From assembly GCF_018457175.1 (NCBI RefSeq), contig NZ_JAGFNU010000003.1:1-64000 (forward strand): 64,000 nucleotides of DNA. The letters run 5' to 3'. Source of the stretch: Pseudohalocynthiibacter aestuariivivens. GTDB lineage: Bacteria; Pseudomonadota; Alphaproteobacteria; Rhodobacterales; Rhodobacteraceae. Made by a program: the position numbers and the translations under genes. The notes beneath the pieces were generated by a model. That model ran no database searches and had not been told where the DNA came from. It saw nothing but the letters and a program-made list of their open reading frames with translations. Shown piece by piece: positions 28,725 to 37,372 of this stretch (its first letter is position 1; each line of letters opens with the position of its first letter).

Positions 28725-29741
28725 CTATGGGGTGGCGATACGTCGGCCGTCCGCGCCGAAATGCATTTGGTCGCTGCTGTTCCAGAGAACGCCACAAGCA
28801 TGGCCTTCCTCTGGCGCAGGCTCCATTCCGTTTTGGCGTACAGTAAAGGCTGCGTCTGAGGAAAGCCTCAGATGCACCAGCGTTTCAGAACCAAGCGCTT
28901 CGCTGTAGCTGACTTGCCCCTCTACAAGGCCGTGGTCCGGAGTTGTCAGCGTGGCATGTTCTGGCCGTACGCCCACGGTTGTCCCCGCAGGTGCGCCCGA
29001 CACAAGGGCCGCTGGCAAGAAATTCGTCGCAGGAGACCCGATGAATCCAGCGACAAACTCCGTTTGCGGGTTTGCATAAACTTCAAGCGGCGCGCCAATC
29101 TGATCCGCGATACCTCCGTTCATCACAATCATCCGGTCCGCAAGCGTCATCGCCTCGACCTGATCATGCGTGACGTAAAGCGAGGTCACACCAAGTGAAC
29201 GTTGCAATTGCTTGATCTCCAACCGCATCTGGACACGTAGTTTTGCATCAAGATTTGACAGGGGTTCATCAAACAAAAACACATCTGGCTTTCGCACAAT
29301 CGCCCGACCCATAGCGACCCTCTGGCGTTGGCCGCCGGACAATTCGCGCGGTTTGCGCATCAGGTACTCTTCAAGCTGCAACAGTTTCGCGGCACTTTGA
29401 ACCCGCTCTGCGATCTCTGCCTTTGGGGTTTTTGCAATTTTCAGCCCATAGGCCATGTTATCAAAGACCTTCATATGCGGATAAAGCGCGTAGTTCTGAA
29501 ATACCATCGCGATGTTCCGGTCCATTGGCTCCATCTCATTCACGCCGGCGCCGTTAATCTGCACTTCGCCGCTTGTGACCGTCTCAAGGCCCGCGACCAT
29601 ACGCAAAAGCGTGGACTTCCCACATCCAGATGGGCCAACAATCACGATGAATTCCCCATCAGAAATATCGATATCGACGCCATGAATAACATCGGTCTTG
29701 CCGAAGCTTTTCTTGAGGTTGCTGAGTTTGACTGTTGCCAT
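28725..29741 (-). CDS. ugpC: sn-glycerol-3-phosphate ABC transporter, ATP-binding protein
   Basis: A 338-residue ATPase of the MalK/UgpC type: Walker [10 protein letters not shown], signature [14 protein letters not shown], Walker [14 protein letters not shown], followed by the C-terminal regulatory OB-fold (from about residue 240, with GVRPEH). Last gene of the ugpBAEC order, three bases after ugpE. Transport of glycerol-3-phosphate or its diesters into the cytosol. Confidence 0.9.
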   Translation of the reverse strand: MATVKLSNLKKSFGKTDVIHGVDIDISDGEFIVIVGPSGCGKSTLLRMVAGLETVTSGEVQINGAGVNEMEPMDRNIAMVFQNYALYPHMKVFDNMAYGLKIAKTPKAEIAERVQSAAKLLQLEEYLMRKPRELSGGQRQRVAMGRAIVRKPDVFLFDEPLSNLDAKLRVQMRLEIKQLQRSLGVTSLYVTHDQVEAMTLADRMIVMNGGIADQIGAPLEVYANPQTEFVAGFIGSPATNFLPAALVSGAPAGTTVGVRPEHATLTTPDHGLVEGQVSYSEALGSETLVHLRLSSDAAFTVRQNGMEPAPEEGHACGVLWNSSDQMHFGADGRRIATP

Positions 29742-29744
29742 TGG

Positions 29745-30605
29745 TTACTTCTCGCTGTCCACAAGCCCACGGATAAATAGTTTCTGCATTGAAATCACGA
29801 CAATAATTGGCGGTAGCATCGCCAGAATGGATGTCGCCATGATGACCGGCCAATCGGCGATATCATCGCCAGACGGGAACATCTGCTTGATACCCATAAC
29901 GATGGTGTTCATTGAAGGGTCAGTCGTGATCAGCAGCGGCCAGAGGTATTGGTTCCAGCCATAGATAAAGAGGATGACAAAAAGGGCCGCAATATTTGTG
30001 CGGCTCATTGGCAAAAGGATATCCCAAAAAAACCGCATGGGACGTGCGCCATCAACCCGCGCGGCCTCGGCCAGTTCGTCCGGTACCGTCATGAAAAATT
30101 GCCGGAACAGGAAAGTTGCTGTGGCAGACGCGATCAGCGGAAAGATCAGCCCTGAATAGCTGTTGAGCATGCCAAAGCCGGCAACAACTTCGTAGGTCGG
30201 CACAATGCGCACTTCAACGGGTAGCATCAGCGTCAGGAAAATCAGCCAGAAGAACACTTTGCGCCCCGGAAAGCGGAAATAAACAATCGCAAAGGCAGAC
30301 AGCAGCGAGATCAGAATTTTACCAAGCGCAATCCCCATCGCCATGACGAAGGAATTCAGAAGCATCTTCGCGACCGGCGCATTCACACCGGAAACCAGCG
30401 CATCACGGTAATTGTTGAAAAACTGGTCGCCGGGCCAAAGTGGCATTGGCGGGTGCACGATTTCTGGCTGTGTCACGGTCGAGGCGACAAAAGCCAGCCA
30501 AATCGGAAAAAAGATAATCAGAACACCTATGATCAACCCAAGATGGGTGAACCAATGGCCCACGCCCCGTTTCTGCACCATGCCATGTTGTTCACGCCCC
30601 GCCAT
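29745..30605 (-). CDS. ugpE: sn-glycerol-3-phosphate ABC transporter, permease UgpE
   Basis: A 286-residue inner-membrane permease with six helices and the EAA loop (DELAEAARVDGARPMRFFWDILLPMS). It agrees closely with Escherichia coli UgpE as remembered, down to the C-terminal RGLVDSEK. It starts within the ugpA stop codon (ATGA overlap). Confidence 0.93.
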   Translation of the reverse strand: MAGREQHGMVQKRGVGHWFTHLGLIIGVLIIFFPIWLAFVASTVTQPEIVHPPMPLWPGDQFFNNYRDALVSGVNAPVAKMLLNSFVMAMGIALGKILISLLSAFAIVYFRFPGRKVFFWLIFLTLMLPVEVRIVPTYEVVAGFGMLNSYSGLIFPLIASATATFLFRQFFMTVPDELAEAARVDGARPMRFFWDILLPMSRTNIAALFVILFIYGWNQYLWPLLITTDPSMNTIVMGIKQMFPSGDDIADWPVIMATSILAMLPPIIVVISMQKLFIRGLVDSEK

Positions 30606-31486
30606 CAGTAATGCACCCTGCGTTCGATGAACTTGAACTGTATGACTGTAAGCAGACCGACCACGACCAGCAAAATAACCGACTGCGCAGCAGAAGAGCC
30701 GAGGTCCTGCCCGACAAAACCATCGGCGAACACCTTGTAGACTAGAATGGTCGTCGCCTGCTGCGGCCCGCCAGAGGTGATAGTGTGGATCACACCAAAG
30801 GTTTCAAAGAACGCATAGACGATGTTTACGACCAGCAGAAAAAACGTTGTCGGCGACAAGAGCGGGAAAACGATTGTGCGAAACCGCGTCCAGAACCGCG
30901 CGCCGTCAATTGCCGCAGCTTCGATCACCGATTTCGGGATCGCCTGAAGCCCCGCAAGGAAGAAAAGAAAGTTGTAACTCACCCTGCCCCAGGACGATGC
31001 GGCGACAACAAGACCCATGGCCTCAGCCTCGTTCAGGACATGGTTCCAGTCATATCCCAATATACCCAGATACCATGAAACCACGCCAACCCGCGTGTTG
31101 AACATGAAAAGCCAGAGCACCCCCGCCACCGCAGGTGCAACGGCATAGGGCCAGATCAGCAACGTTCTGTAAACGCCAGAGCCTTTGATCAGCCGATCTG
31201 CAAGAACCGCAAGAAACAGCGCCATCCCAAGCGAGGCAACCGTCACGAGAATTGAAAAAACCGCCGTCGTTGTGAAAGCCGCACGATAGTAGGGATCACC
31301 CAGCAGAAATTCAAAGTTTCCAAGACCAACAAACTGGGATTTAAGCCCAAACGGGTCCGGAATAAATAGCGACTGCCAGACCGCCTGCCCCGCCGGGTAA
31401 AAGAAAAACACAGCTGTAACGATCACCTGCGGAAGCAGAAGACATATTGGCAACAGCCAGCCTTTAAAGGTGACGCGTTTTTCCAT
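30605..31486 (-). CDS. ugpA: sn-glycerol-3-phosphate ABC transporter, permease UgpA
   Basis: A 293-residue permease with six membrane helices and an EAA-type loop ([27 protein letters not shown]). The N terminus has [11 protein letters not shown] and [19 protein letters not shown], as in UgpA. The ATG at 31486 is preferred to the TTG at 31495. A strong hairpin separates it from ugpB. Confidence 0.93.
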   Translation of the reverse strand: MEKRVTFKGWLLPICLLLPQVIVTAVFFFYPAGQAVWQSLFIPDPFGLKSQFVGLGNFEFLLGDPYYRAAFTTTAVFSILVTVASLGMALFLAVLADRLIKGSGVYRTLLIWPYAVAPAVAGVLWLFMFNTRVGVVSWYLGILGYDWNHVLNEAEAMGLVVAASSWGRVSYNFLFFLAGLQAIPKSVIEAAAIDGARFWTRFRTIVFPLLSPTTFFLLVVNIVYAFFETFGVIHTITSGGPQQATTILVYKVFADGFVGQDLGSSAAQSVILLVVVGLLTVIQFKFIERRVHY

Positions 31487-31498
31487 ACCAAGCAATCA

Positions 31499-31525
31499 GT
31501 GTGGCCCCAAATTCTGGGGCCACAC
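31499..31525 (-). promoter_or_regulatory. intergenic stem-loop between ugpB and ugpA
   Basis: GTGTGGCCCC (31499-31508) and GGGGCCACAC (31516-31525) form a perfect 10-bp stem with a 7-nt loop, nine bases after the ugpB stop. It has no T-run in the direction of transcription. Such hairpins after binding-protein genes usually stabilise the upstream mRNA or partially terminate, giving more binding protein than permease. Confidence 0.75.
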
Positions 31526-31533
31526 CTAATTCA

Positions 31534-32844
31534 CTATTGGTTCGCTTGCTCAAAGCGGCGCAACAGAACATTGCCACGTTCTACCGCGCTATCCAGAGCG
31601 GCTTGCGCTGTTTTATCGCCAGCCCAGACTGCCTCGAGTTCTTCGTCGATGATCCCGCGGATCTGGTCAAAAGACCCTAGGCGCAGACCTTTAGAGTTCG
31701 GGGTTGGCGCATTTGCAGTCATCTGCATACCCGCAATCTCGGTTCCCGGGTTTTCATCATAAAACCCTTCGGCCTTGGTCTGTTCAGCAGCGGCTATCGT
31801 GATGGGAAGATACCCGGTGTTCTGATGCCATTTCGACTGAATGTCAGAGGTCGACAGAAAGCTCAGGAATTCAGAAACGCCTTTGTATTCTTCTGACTCG
31901 TGGCCGGACAGAACCCAAAGCGAAGACCCACCGATGATCGTGTTTTGCGGTGCGCCGTCGACGCCATCCCAATACGGCAACGGACGAATTTCAAAGTCAA
32001 ATTGCGCCTCAGCTTTCACACCGGCATAACCGGCTGAGGATTCGGTGAAAAGTGCGCATTCCCCGGCGCGGAAGTTTGCACCACCTTCATTGCGGCGACC
32101 CGCATAGATAAACCGGCCATCTGCCGCCCAATCGCCCATCATCTGAACATGCTGAACCTGAACCGGGCCGTTGAAGGCCAATTCGGTATCCAGCCCTGCG
32201 AAACCGTTGTCTTTTGTTGCAAACGGCACGTTATGATAGGCTGACATGTTTTCGAGATGCACCCAGCTTTGCCAGGCTGTTGTTAGCGGGCATGTGCTTC
32301 CGCCCTCTTTCAAAGCGGTAAGTGCCGCATCAACATTCTGCCATGTTGAAAGGTCCGTGTCCGGGTCAAGCCCCGCATCTGCAAAAGCGTTGCGGTTAAC
32401 GTAAAGGACCGGCGTAGAAGAGTTGTAGGGCAGCGAAAGCATGTCGCCTTCGGTTGTGGTGTAATACCCTTTTACGGCCCCCATGTAGCCGTCAGAATCA
32501 AACGCGGCCCCGCCTTCGGCCATTACCTCGTAAACAGGTTTGATAGCACCGCCAGCAGCCATCATCGTTGCTGTGCCAACCTCGAACACCATCAGAATAT
32601 GGGGCTGTTCACCCGCGCGAAATGCGGCAATTCCCGCGTTTAGCGTTTCAGAGTAGTTTCCCTTGTGAGAGGCAACAATTGTGTAATCATCCTGGCTTGT
32701 GTTGAATTGTTCAACCTGCTCGGCAAGCAAATCCCCCAAACGGCCCGTGAAAGCATGCCACCACTGTATTTCCGTTTGCGCGTAGGCCGTGCTTGTAAAA
32801 GCGATGGTCGACGCAAGCGCGAGACTAAGTGACTTAAATTTCAT
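31534..32844 (-). CDS. ugpB: sn-glycerol-3-phosphate ABC transporter, substrate-binding protein
   Basis: A 436-residue periplasmic binding protein with a signal peptide (MKFKSLSLALASTIAFTSTA, cut near AYAQ). Characteristic UgpB segments are present: WWHAFTGRLGD, GNYSETLNAGIAAFRAGEQPHILMVFEVGTATMM and IKPVYEVM, seen between residues 25 and 120. The ATG at 32844 has GGGAGG upstream; the ATG at 32862 lies before this ribosome binding site. First gene of ugpBAEC. No Pho box could be found in the 250 bases upstream. Confidence 0.92.
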   Translation of the reverse strand: MKFKSLSLALASTIAFTSTAYAQTEIQWWHAFTGRLGDLLAEQVEQFNTSQDDYTIVASHKGNYSETLNAGIAAFRAGEQPHILMVFEVGTATMMAAGGAIKPVYEVMAEGGAAFDSDGYMGAVKGYYTTTEGDMLSLPYNSSTPVLYVNRNAFADAGLDPDTDLSTWQNVDAALTALKEGGSTCPLTTAWQSWVHLENMSAYHNVPFATKDNGFAGLDTELAFNGPVQVQHVQMMGDWAADGRFIYAGRRNEGGANFRAGECALFTESSAGYAGVKAEAQFDFEIRPLPYWDGVDGAPQNTIIGGSSLWVLSGHESEEYKGVSEFLSFLSTSDIQSKWHQNTGYLPITIAAAEQTKAEGFYDENPGTEIAGMQMTANAPTPNSKGLRLGSFDQIRGIIDEELEAVWAGDKTAQAALDSAVERGNVLLRRFEQANQ

Positions 32845-33094
32845 TGTATCCTCCCAGAACAACTATTTATTTTTTTTAAACGAACAGCTTAGGCTCATTT
32901 AGCTAGAATTGGCAAGCTTACACAAAGAAAATCACAACCTTAGGTTTTGTCCTTACCGGTTCAGAAATGGCGGCAGAAGCCGCCACACCATTGTTTTGCA
33001 ATCGCCAAATCCGACCCGCCCAGTCTTGCATTGGAAAACCGGACTTTGCCACAGAGAGCCGTAGCGAATGAAGATCAACTTTTAGTGATAATCC

Positions 33095-33775
33095 TTAACT
33101 TGCAATCTCGGCTTTGCTCAGTTCCGCCAGATGACCCGTTTTAACGTAGATAAGGCAACCCTCTTCTGAATAGGGATGATGCTGCGACATATGTGGGCTG
33201 CGAAGCCATGTGCCAGCCGGATAATCGCCATGTTCATCCTGAAAAGTACCTTCCAGTACAAGGATCTCTTCCCCGCCCCAATGCGTGTGTGGCACAAACT
33301 TTGTTCCCGGTGCCCAACGAACGAGGGCGGCAGATTCAGTTCCATGCTGATGCAGCGGAAGAACGGTCAGCCCATCAACGCTCCCTTGCGAAAAGGTTGC
33401 GTTTTTTGTGTCTATCGAGAATTGCCGCTGATCATCCTCTGCGAATTGCTGCAGTTTCACAAATATTGTGCAGCCCTCTTTGCTGTGCGGCGTATGGCGC
33501 GTTCCGATAGGATTGCGCACATATGTGCCTGCGGGATAGTCGCCGCTTTCGTCAGAAAAGACGCCATCCAGAACAACAAACTCTTCTCCGCCCGTGTGTT
33601 CATGTTCTGAAAACTGCGAGTCAGGGGCGAAGCGAACAATCGTTGTTGCGCGCGCAACTTCGCCCCCGATCCGGTCAAGCATCATTCGGTCAACGCCATT
33701 TTTCGGCGAATTAACCCATTCTCTGTCGTCCGGGCGGATGACGACGCGTTCTGAAAAATCTGCGTTAACGTACAT
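33095..33775 (-). CDS. double-cupin protein (ChrR C-terminal-like)
   Basis: A 226-residue protein made of two successive cupin folds. The first has HEHTGGEEFVVLDG with GDYPAGTYVRNP and RHTPHS; the second has HTHWGGEEILVLEG with GDYPAGTWLRSP and QHHPYS. Both keep the His/Glu metal-ligand pattern. The domains match the cupin half of ChrR anti-sigma factors, but the N-terminal zinc anti-sigma domain is missing. Lies 21 bp downstream of an SDR gene in the same direction, so it is probably part of a TetR-controlled operon; possible roles are an isomerase or dioxygenase. Confidence 0.8.
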   Translation of the reverse strand: MYVNADFSERVVIRPDDREWVNSPKNGVDRMMLDRIGGEVARATTIVRFAPDSQFSEHEHTGGEEFVVLDGVFSDESGDYPAGTYVRNPIGTRHTPHSKEGCTIFVKLQQFAEDDQRQFSIDTKNATFSQGSVDGLTVLPLHQHGTESAALVRWAPGTKFVPHTHWGGEEILVLEGTFQDEHGDYPAGTWLRSPHMSQHHPYSEEGCLIYVKTGHLAELSKAEIAS

Positions 33776-33796
33776 GATGATGATCCTTTTCGTCTA

Positions 33797-34564
33797 TTAT
33801 TGCCGTCCGGCGGTAACGCCGCCGTCTACAGATAGTACCTGCCCTGTGATCCACGATGCCTTGTCTGAGGCAAGAAACAGCAGTGAATCAGCGATATCGC
33901 CGGGTTGACCATTTCGTCCCAGTGGATGAAATGCATTAAAGGTTGGCAGTGTTTGTTCCACCTCTTCCCTTGTCAGGAAGGTGTTGTAAACTGGAGTTTC
34001 AACAACCGCGGGCGCAACTGCGTTGATCCGGATGTTATCACTGGCGAGTTCGATCGCAAGGTTTCGCACCATCGCATGAACGCCGGCATTCGCTGCGGAG
34101 TAAGCGGCAGATGGTGTTGCGCCAATTGCCTGGATGGCCCAAAGCGAACCCGTTTGCACGATTGCCCCACCGCCGCGTTTTTTCATGGCTTTGGCAGCGG
34201 CCTGCGCTGTGAAGAACTTTCCTTTCAGGATGGTATCAAGGAACCAGTCGTATTCGTCTTCTTCCAGTTCAAGAAAGGGTTTCGGGCGGAACACACCCGC
34301 ATTGTTGAAAAGGACATCAACTCCGCCAAAGCGGCTAGTTGCTATCTCAACCAGTTCCGCTGACGTTGCTGGCTTTGCAATATCGCCCGCAACCGTCGCA
34401 ATGTTTTGCCCTGTTGGGTCAATCTCTTTTGCCGCTGTTTCAAGCTTGGCCTGATCGCGGCCATTCACAACAACCTTGCCGCCTTCGGCAACAAACCGTT
34501 TTGCGACTTCTTTGCCTATGCCTGATCCGCCACCCGTTACGATTGCGATTTTTTCTTTGAACAT
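33797..34564 (-). CDS. short-chain dehydrogenase/reductase (SDR)
   Basis: A 255-residue classical SDR. The nucleotide-binding motif TGGGSGIGKE is at about residues 8-17, NNAG at about 87, the catalytic Ser in TGSLWA and the YxxxN-type catalytic loop. At the catalytic Tyr position it reads YSAANAGVHAM, so the usual K of YxxxK is Asn. The ATG at 34564 follows AGGTG. Two copies of a perfect operator separate it from the divergent TetR gene. Odd: the Lys-to-Asn change would be expected to weaken normal SDR catalysis. Confidence 0.82.
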   Translation of the reverse strand: MFKEKIAIVTGGGSGIGKEVAKRFVAEGGKVVVNGRDQAKLETAAKEIDPTGQNIATVAGDIAKPATSAELVEIATSRFGGVDVLFNNAGVFRPKPFLELEEDEYDWFLDTILKGKFFTAQAAAKAMKKRGGGAIVQTGSLWAIQAIGATPSAAYSAANAGVHAMVRNLAIELASDNIRINAVAPAVVETPVYNTFLTREEVEQTLPTFNAFHPLGRNGQPGDIADSLLFLASDKASWITGQVLSVDGGVTAGRQ

Positions 34565-34577
34565 TAGAATCACCTAC

Positions 34578-34591
34578 CTATCAGTTGATAG
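34578..34591. promoter_or_regulatory. TetR operator, copy 1
   Basis: CTATCAGTTGATAG, a perfect 6-bp inverted repeat around GT, 14 bases ahead of the SDR start codon. Identical to the second copy 53 bp away. Confidence 0.85.
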
Positions 34592-34630
34592 CTGACATAT
34601 AGCTTGCAATTTCAGTTTCGCAAGAGCTAT

Positions 34631-34644
34631 CTATCAGTTGATAG
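34631..34644. promoter_or_regulatory. TetR operator, copy 2
   Basis: The same CTATCAGTTGATAG, 17 bases ahead of the TetR start codon. Two identical sites at both ends of an 96-bp divergent region imply autoregulation and repression of the SDR-cupin operon by this TetR. Confidence 0.85.
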
Positions 34645-34660
34645 GTTTTAGGTATAGAAA

Positions 34661-35179
34661 ATGACTGAACGCGTAGATGCCATTCTGGATGCAGCAGAAA
34701 ACAGGATACGAAGAGCCGGTTACAACGGCTTTAGTTTTCGTGAAATCGCAACCGATGTCGGGATCAAAAGTGCAAGCGTACACTACCATTTCCCTACCAA
34801 AGCGGATCTCGCCGCTGCAGTTGCTAAACGCTACCGCGAGCGGTTTGAAGAAGCAGTTGCAAAAAACGAAGCTGCTGGTGCGGGACGTGTGGAAACCTGG
34901 AAAACGCTGTTTCGGGACTCTCTGGCAGAAGATAACCGCATGTGTTTGTGCGGCATACTGGCAGCCGAAAAAGAAGGTGTTCCCGAGGTTGTCGCAGACG
35001 AGGCCCGGCAGTTTTTCGAGATGGGTGTAAGCTCTATCGCCGAAGTGTCCAAAGATAATGCTGAAAATTCGTTAGCCTACGGTCTGAACATCCTAGCAAC
35101 GCTTGAGGGTGCAATGCTTTTGGCGCAGTCAATGGGCGACAACACACTGTTCGACCTAGCAACCGCAAATCTGAAATAA
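34661..35179 (+). CDS. TetR-family repressor of the SDR-cupin operon
   Basis: A 172-residue TetR protein. The DNA-binding domain is residues 1-50 (ILDAAENRIRRAGYNGFSFREIATDVGIKSASVHYHFPTKADL, seen at 7-49), followed by a helical ligand domain with a CLCG pair of cysteines at about 85-88. Its helix-turn-helix resembles that of NemR/AcuR-type repressors, in which cysteines can sense electrophiles. Divergent from the SDR gene with two perfect palindromes between them. Confidence 0.88.
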   Translation: MTERVDAILDAAENRIRRAGYNGFSFREIATDVGIKSASVHYHFPTKADLAAAVAKRYRERFEEAVAKNEAAGAGRVETWKTLFRDSLAEDNRMCLCGILAAEKEGVPEVVADEARQFFEMGVSSIAEVSKDNAENSLAYGLNILATLEGAMLLAQSMGDNTLFDLATANLK

Positions 35180-35196
35180 GACAGCTTGGCACACAT

Positions 35197-35757
35197 CTAC
35201 AGGTGAATGTCCAAAAGTGATGCAGCAGCGCGTTTCGCGTCATGCGCTGCATTTTTATTGACCCCCATCATCGCCAAAACGATAGACCCCTCTTTCAGAA
35301 CCATAAGCTGACGCGCCAATCCTTCCGGGTCTTTCATTTTCGCCCGTTTGGCCACGCCGGTGAAATAGTCATAGAGCATGCGCTTGTGTTCTGCGGCCTG
35401 TGCGTAAATCGGATGGCTGCTTTCCTGAAACTCGGCACTTGCCTTGATAAACATACATCCACGAAAAGCGGGGAGTTGAAACCATTCATCCATCGCGTCA
35501 AACAACGCGAGAAGCTGGCCCTGAGGCGTATCAGATATTTCCTCAATTCGCCGATATAGCCAATTTCGAAAATTCTCGTCCCTCAGCCGCAACACAGCAA
35601 GCATCAGTTCATCTTTGTTGCGAAAGTGTTTGTACATGGAGGTCTTGGAAACGCCCGTCTCCCTTACCAGCATATCCATTCCGGTCGCATGGAATCCATT
35701 GCGATAAAACACGTCCAGAGCCTTGCGAACCAGTTCATCTCTTTTATTAGGGCGCAT
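35197..35757 (-). CDS. TetR-family regulator
   Basis: A 186-residue TetR protein with the helix-turn-helix in residues 1-50 (ALDVFYRNGFHATGMDMLVRETGVSKTSMYKHFRNKDEL) and a C-terminal helical domain that includes FRGCMFIKASAEF, a segment found in the YxaF/LmrA-like C-terminal family. Convergent with the other TetR gene (17-bp gap). Its likely operator lies in the divergent region to the right. Confidence 0.88.
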   Translation of the reverse strand: MRPNKRDELVRKALDVFYRNGFHATGMDMLVRETGVSKTSMYKHFRNKDELMLAVLRLRDENFRNWLYRRIEEISDTPQGQLLALFDAMDEWFQLPAFRGCMFIKASAEFQESSHPIYAQAAEHKRMLYDYFTGVAKRAKMKDPEGLARQLMVLKEGSIVLAMMGVNKNAAHDAKRAAASLLDIHL

Positions 35758-35903
35758 ATTTTTTCCGAAATTATGTACTGATCTGCAAATAGTTAAACTA
35801 CGCTAAAATAGCAAGAAGACGTGACAAATTAAGTAATTAACTGCCTTTTACCTTGAGTATTCGATTCCTAAATCTCTCAAATCAAGAATTTTTTTGTTGA
35901 CTA

Positions 35904-35955
35904 AGTTTAACCGATTGGTACACCTTGACCCGAAAGATGTACAGATCGGTAAACT
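35904..35955. promoter_or_regulatory. large inverted repeat, probable TetR operator with promoter
   Basis: AGTTTAACCGATTGGTAC (35904-35921) and GTACAGATCGGTAAACT (35939-35955) are inverted copies with one indel and two mismatches. The left arm is itself near-palindromic (ACCGATTGGT). TTGACT at 35897 and TACACC at 35919 could be -35 and -10 elements reading right, with the operator in the spacer. The TetR encoded at 35197 is the obvious candidate to bind it. Confidence 0.55.
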
Positions 35956-35984
35956 AAAGAAATTGATACAGACTGGAGATTGAT

Positions 35985-36074
35985 ATGAAACGCCTGCTAC
36001 CATTTCACGTTCCTATAGAGGTCATTATTCTGACAATTCTTTACGGCTACACACTGCAACTCGGGTCTTCGTAA
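35985..36074 (+). CDS. possible 29-residue membrane peptide
   Basis: ATG to TAA, 29 residues: a basic start (MKRLLPFHV) and then a hydrophobic stretch of about 18 residues (PIEVIILTILYGYTLQL). It is preceded by CTGGAGA at good spacing and by the large inverted repeat and possible promoter. It could be a single-span membrane microprotein or leader peptide. It could also be a remnant of a transposase start, since FH-x-P-x-EVI-x-L recalls IS6-type N termini. Not in any family known to me. Confidence 0.35.
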   Translation: MKRLLPFHVPIEVIILTILYGYTLQLGSS

Positions 36075-36209
36075 GAATCGCCCCATGTCGGAACGGCAGC
36101 CCTGTTAAACGAAATGCTTTTGGCTGCTCCCCATTCTAATTTTATCGCCTGTTAGAAACTTGAAATATGTTGGTCAGTTTCGCTGACTGGATTAATCACG
36201 GGATACAAA

Positions 36210-36674
36210 ATGACTCGCCCTCCTCTGCCCCCCTTCACAGATGAAACCGCACGCCTGAAGGTGCGCACTGCCGAAAACGCCTGGAACACCCGCAACCCTG
36301 ACATCGTCACCCCCGCTTACACGGACGACAGCGTCTGGCGAAACCGCAATGAATTTGCGACCGGACACGCGGAAATCCATGCGTTGCTGACCCGCAAATG
36401 GACGCGCGAACACGAGTATCGTCTGGCCAAAGAACTCTGGACCTTCGCGGGCAACCGGATCGCGGTTCGGTTTGCCTATGAATGGCACGACGGTTCGGAA
36501 AACTGGTTTCGCGGGTATGGCAATGAAAACTGGGAATTCGCATCCGACGGCAGAATGGCCAGGCGCCATGCAAGCATCAACGACCTTGCGATAACGGAAG
36601 CAGACCGTCTGTTCCGCTGGCCTCTGGGCCAACGCCCCGACGACCACCCTGACCTGAGCGACCTGCTACTTTAG
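36210..36674 (+). CDS. DUF1348 NTF2-like protein
   Basis: A 154-residue protein of the SnoaL/NTF2-like DUF1348 family: [28 protein letters not shown] (residues 19-46), then FLTRKW-type segment [17 protein letters not shown] and [12 protein letters not shown]. The cone-shaped fold binds small ligands, but no function is established for the family. Transcribed away from TetR at 35197 and possibly under its control. Monocistronic. Confidence 0.85.
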   Translation: MTRPPLPPFTDETARLKVRTAENAWNTRNPDIVTPAYTDDSVWRNRNEFATGHAEIHALLTRKWTREHEYRLAKELWTFAGNRIAVRFAYEWHDGSENWFRGYGNENWEFASDGRMARRHASINDLAITEADRLFRWPLGQRPDDHPDLSDLLL

Positions 36675-36802
36675 ACGCGTTCAAGTATTACTTGCAAATT
36701 TAAGATGTTATGCTCCGCGGTTTCGCTGAAACTGCGGGAATGAATTCATGGCGGCCCGACGTTCGTCCGCAAAGTATTTGGCGTGAAAACGGGTACCGTT
36801 CC

Positions 36803-36833
36803 TTGACATCCGAACTTATAGGTGTATATACAC
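36803..36833 (+). promoter_or_regulatory. marR promoter with palindromic operator
   Basis: TTGACA (36803-36808), a 16-bp spacer and TATATA (36825-36830) form a good sigma-70 promoter. The -10 lies inside GTGTATATACAC (36822-36833), a perfect 12-bp palindrome also present ahead of the next operon, so a bound repressor would block RNA polymerase. Confidence 0.8.
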
Positions 36834-36859
36834 TTGATCTTAGTTGTGTTGGTTAAAAA

Positions 36860-37291
36860 ATGAAACTTGAGAAACATTCAAACTGTACATGCTTCAATCT
36901 GCGAAAAGCGACGCGGGTTATTACACAGTTGTACGATGAAGCGCTAAAGCCAAGCGGTATACGCTCTACTCAATTTACTTTGCTCTCCACCGTTCAAAGC
37001 AAAGGGCCAATTGGCATTGCAGAATTGGCCAAGCTGTTGGCAACCGACCGCACCACCCTAACACGGAATCTGAAACCGCTTTTAGACCGTGACCTTCTTA
37101 AAACCGTAAGTGGATCGGATGCGCGGCGGCGGCCTGTTGCCCTGACACCCAAAGGCTCAGAAACGCTACGCCAAGTTGTTCCACTTTGGGAGGCGGTGCA
37201 GGCTGAGGTTACGCATAAGTTTGGCCAACCCCGCTGGGAGAACATGATCCGCGACCTCAATCAGATCGTGTCTCAAATTCAGGAGGCATAA
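36860..37291 (+). CDS. MarR-family repressor
   Basis: A 143-residue MarR protein with winged helix at about residues 40-100 (GPIGIAELAKLLATDRTTLTRNLKPLLDRDLL, then GSDARRRPVALTPKG). There are N-terminal cysteines in NCTCFNLRKA (residues 8-11), a pattern seen in redox- or quinone-sensing members. Autoregulation is implied by the palindrome over its own promoter; the same palindrome precedes the hydrolase-NrtS operon. Confidence 0.88.
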   Translation: MKLEKHSNCTCFNLRKATRVITQLYDEALKPSGIRSTQFTLLSTVQSKGPIGIAELAKLLATDRTTLTRNLKPLLDRDLLKTVSGSDARRRPVALTPKGSETLRQVVPLWEAVQAEVTHKFGQPRWENMIRDLNQIVSQIQEA

Positions 37292-37308
37292 TTTTTTAAC
37301 ATATTTTT

Positions 37309-37324
37309 ACGTGTATATACACGT
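37309..37324. promoter_or_regulatory. MarR operator ahead of the hydrolase gene
   Basis: ACGTGTATATACACGT, a perfect 16-bp palindrome whose core 12 bp are identical to the site over the marR promoter. It lies 48 bp upstream of the hydrolase start codon. Confidence 0.85.
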
Positions 37325-37372
37325 TAATCAACAAGAACTGCTCAGGCAAACTTAAAGCTCCGGAGACGACCA

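Larger units (their letters stand above)
35758..36209. other. 452-bp AT-rich divergent region
   Basis: Contains a large imperfect inverted repeat at 35904-35955, a possible 29-codon gene at 35985-36074, and then about 135 bases without visible features before the DUF1348 gene. Confidence 0.6.

Noticed and set aside
32845-33094. Pho box upstream of ugpB
   Set aside because: No tandem CTGTCAT-like repeats are visible on either strand.
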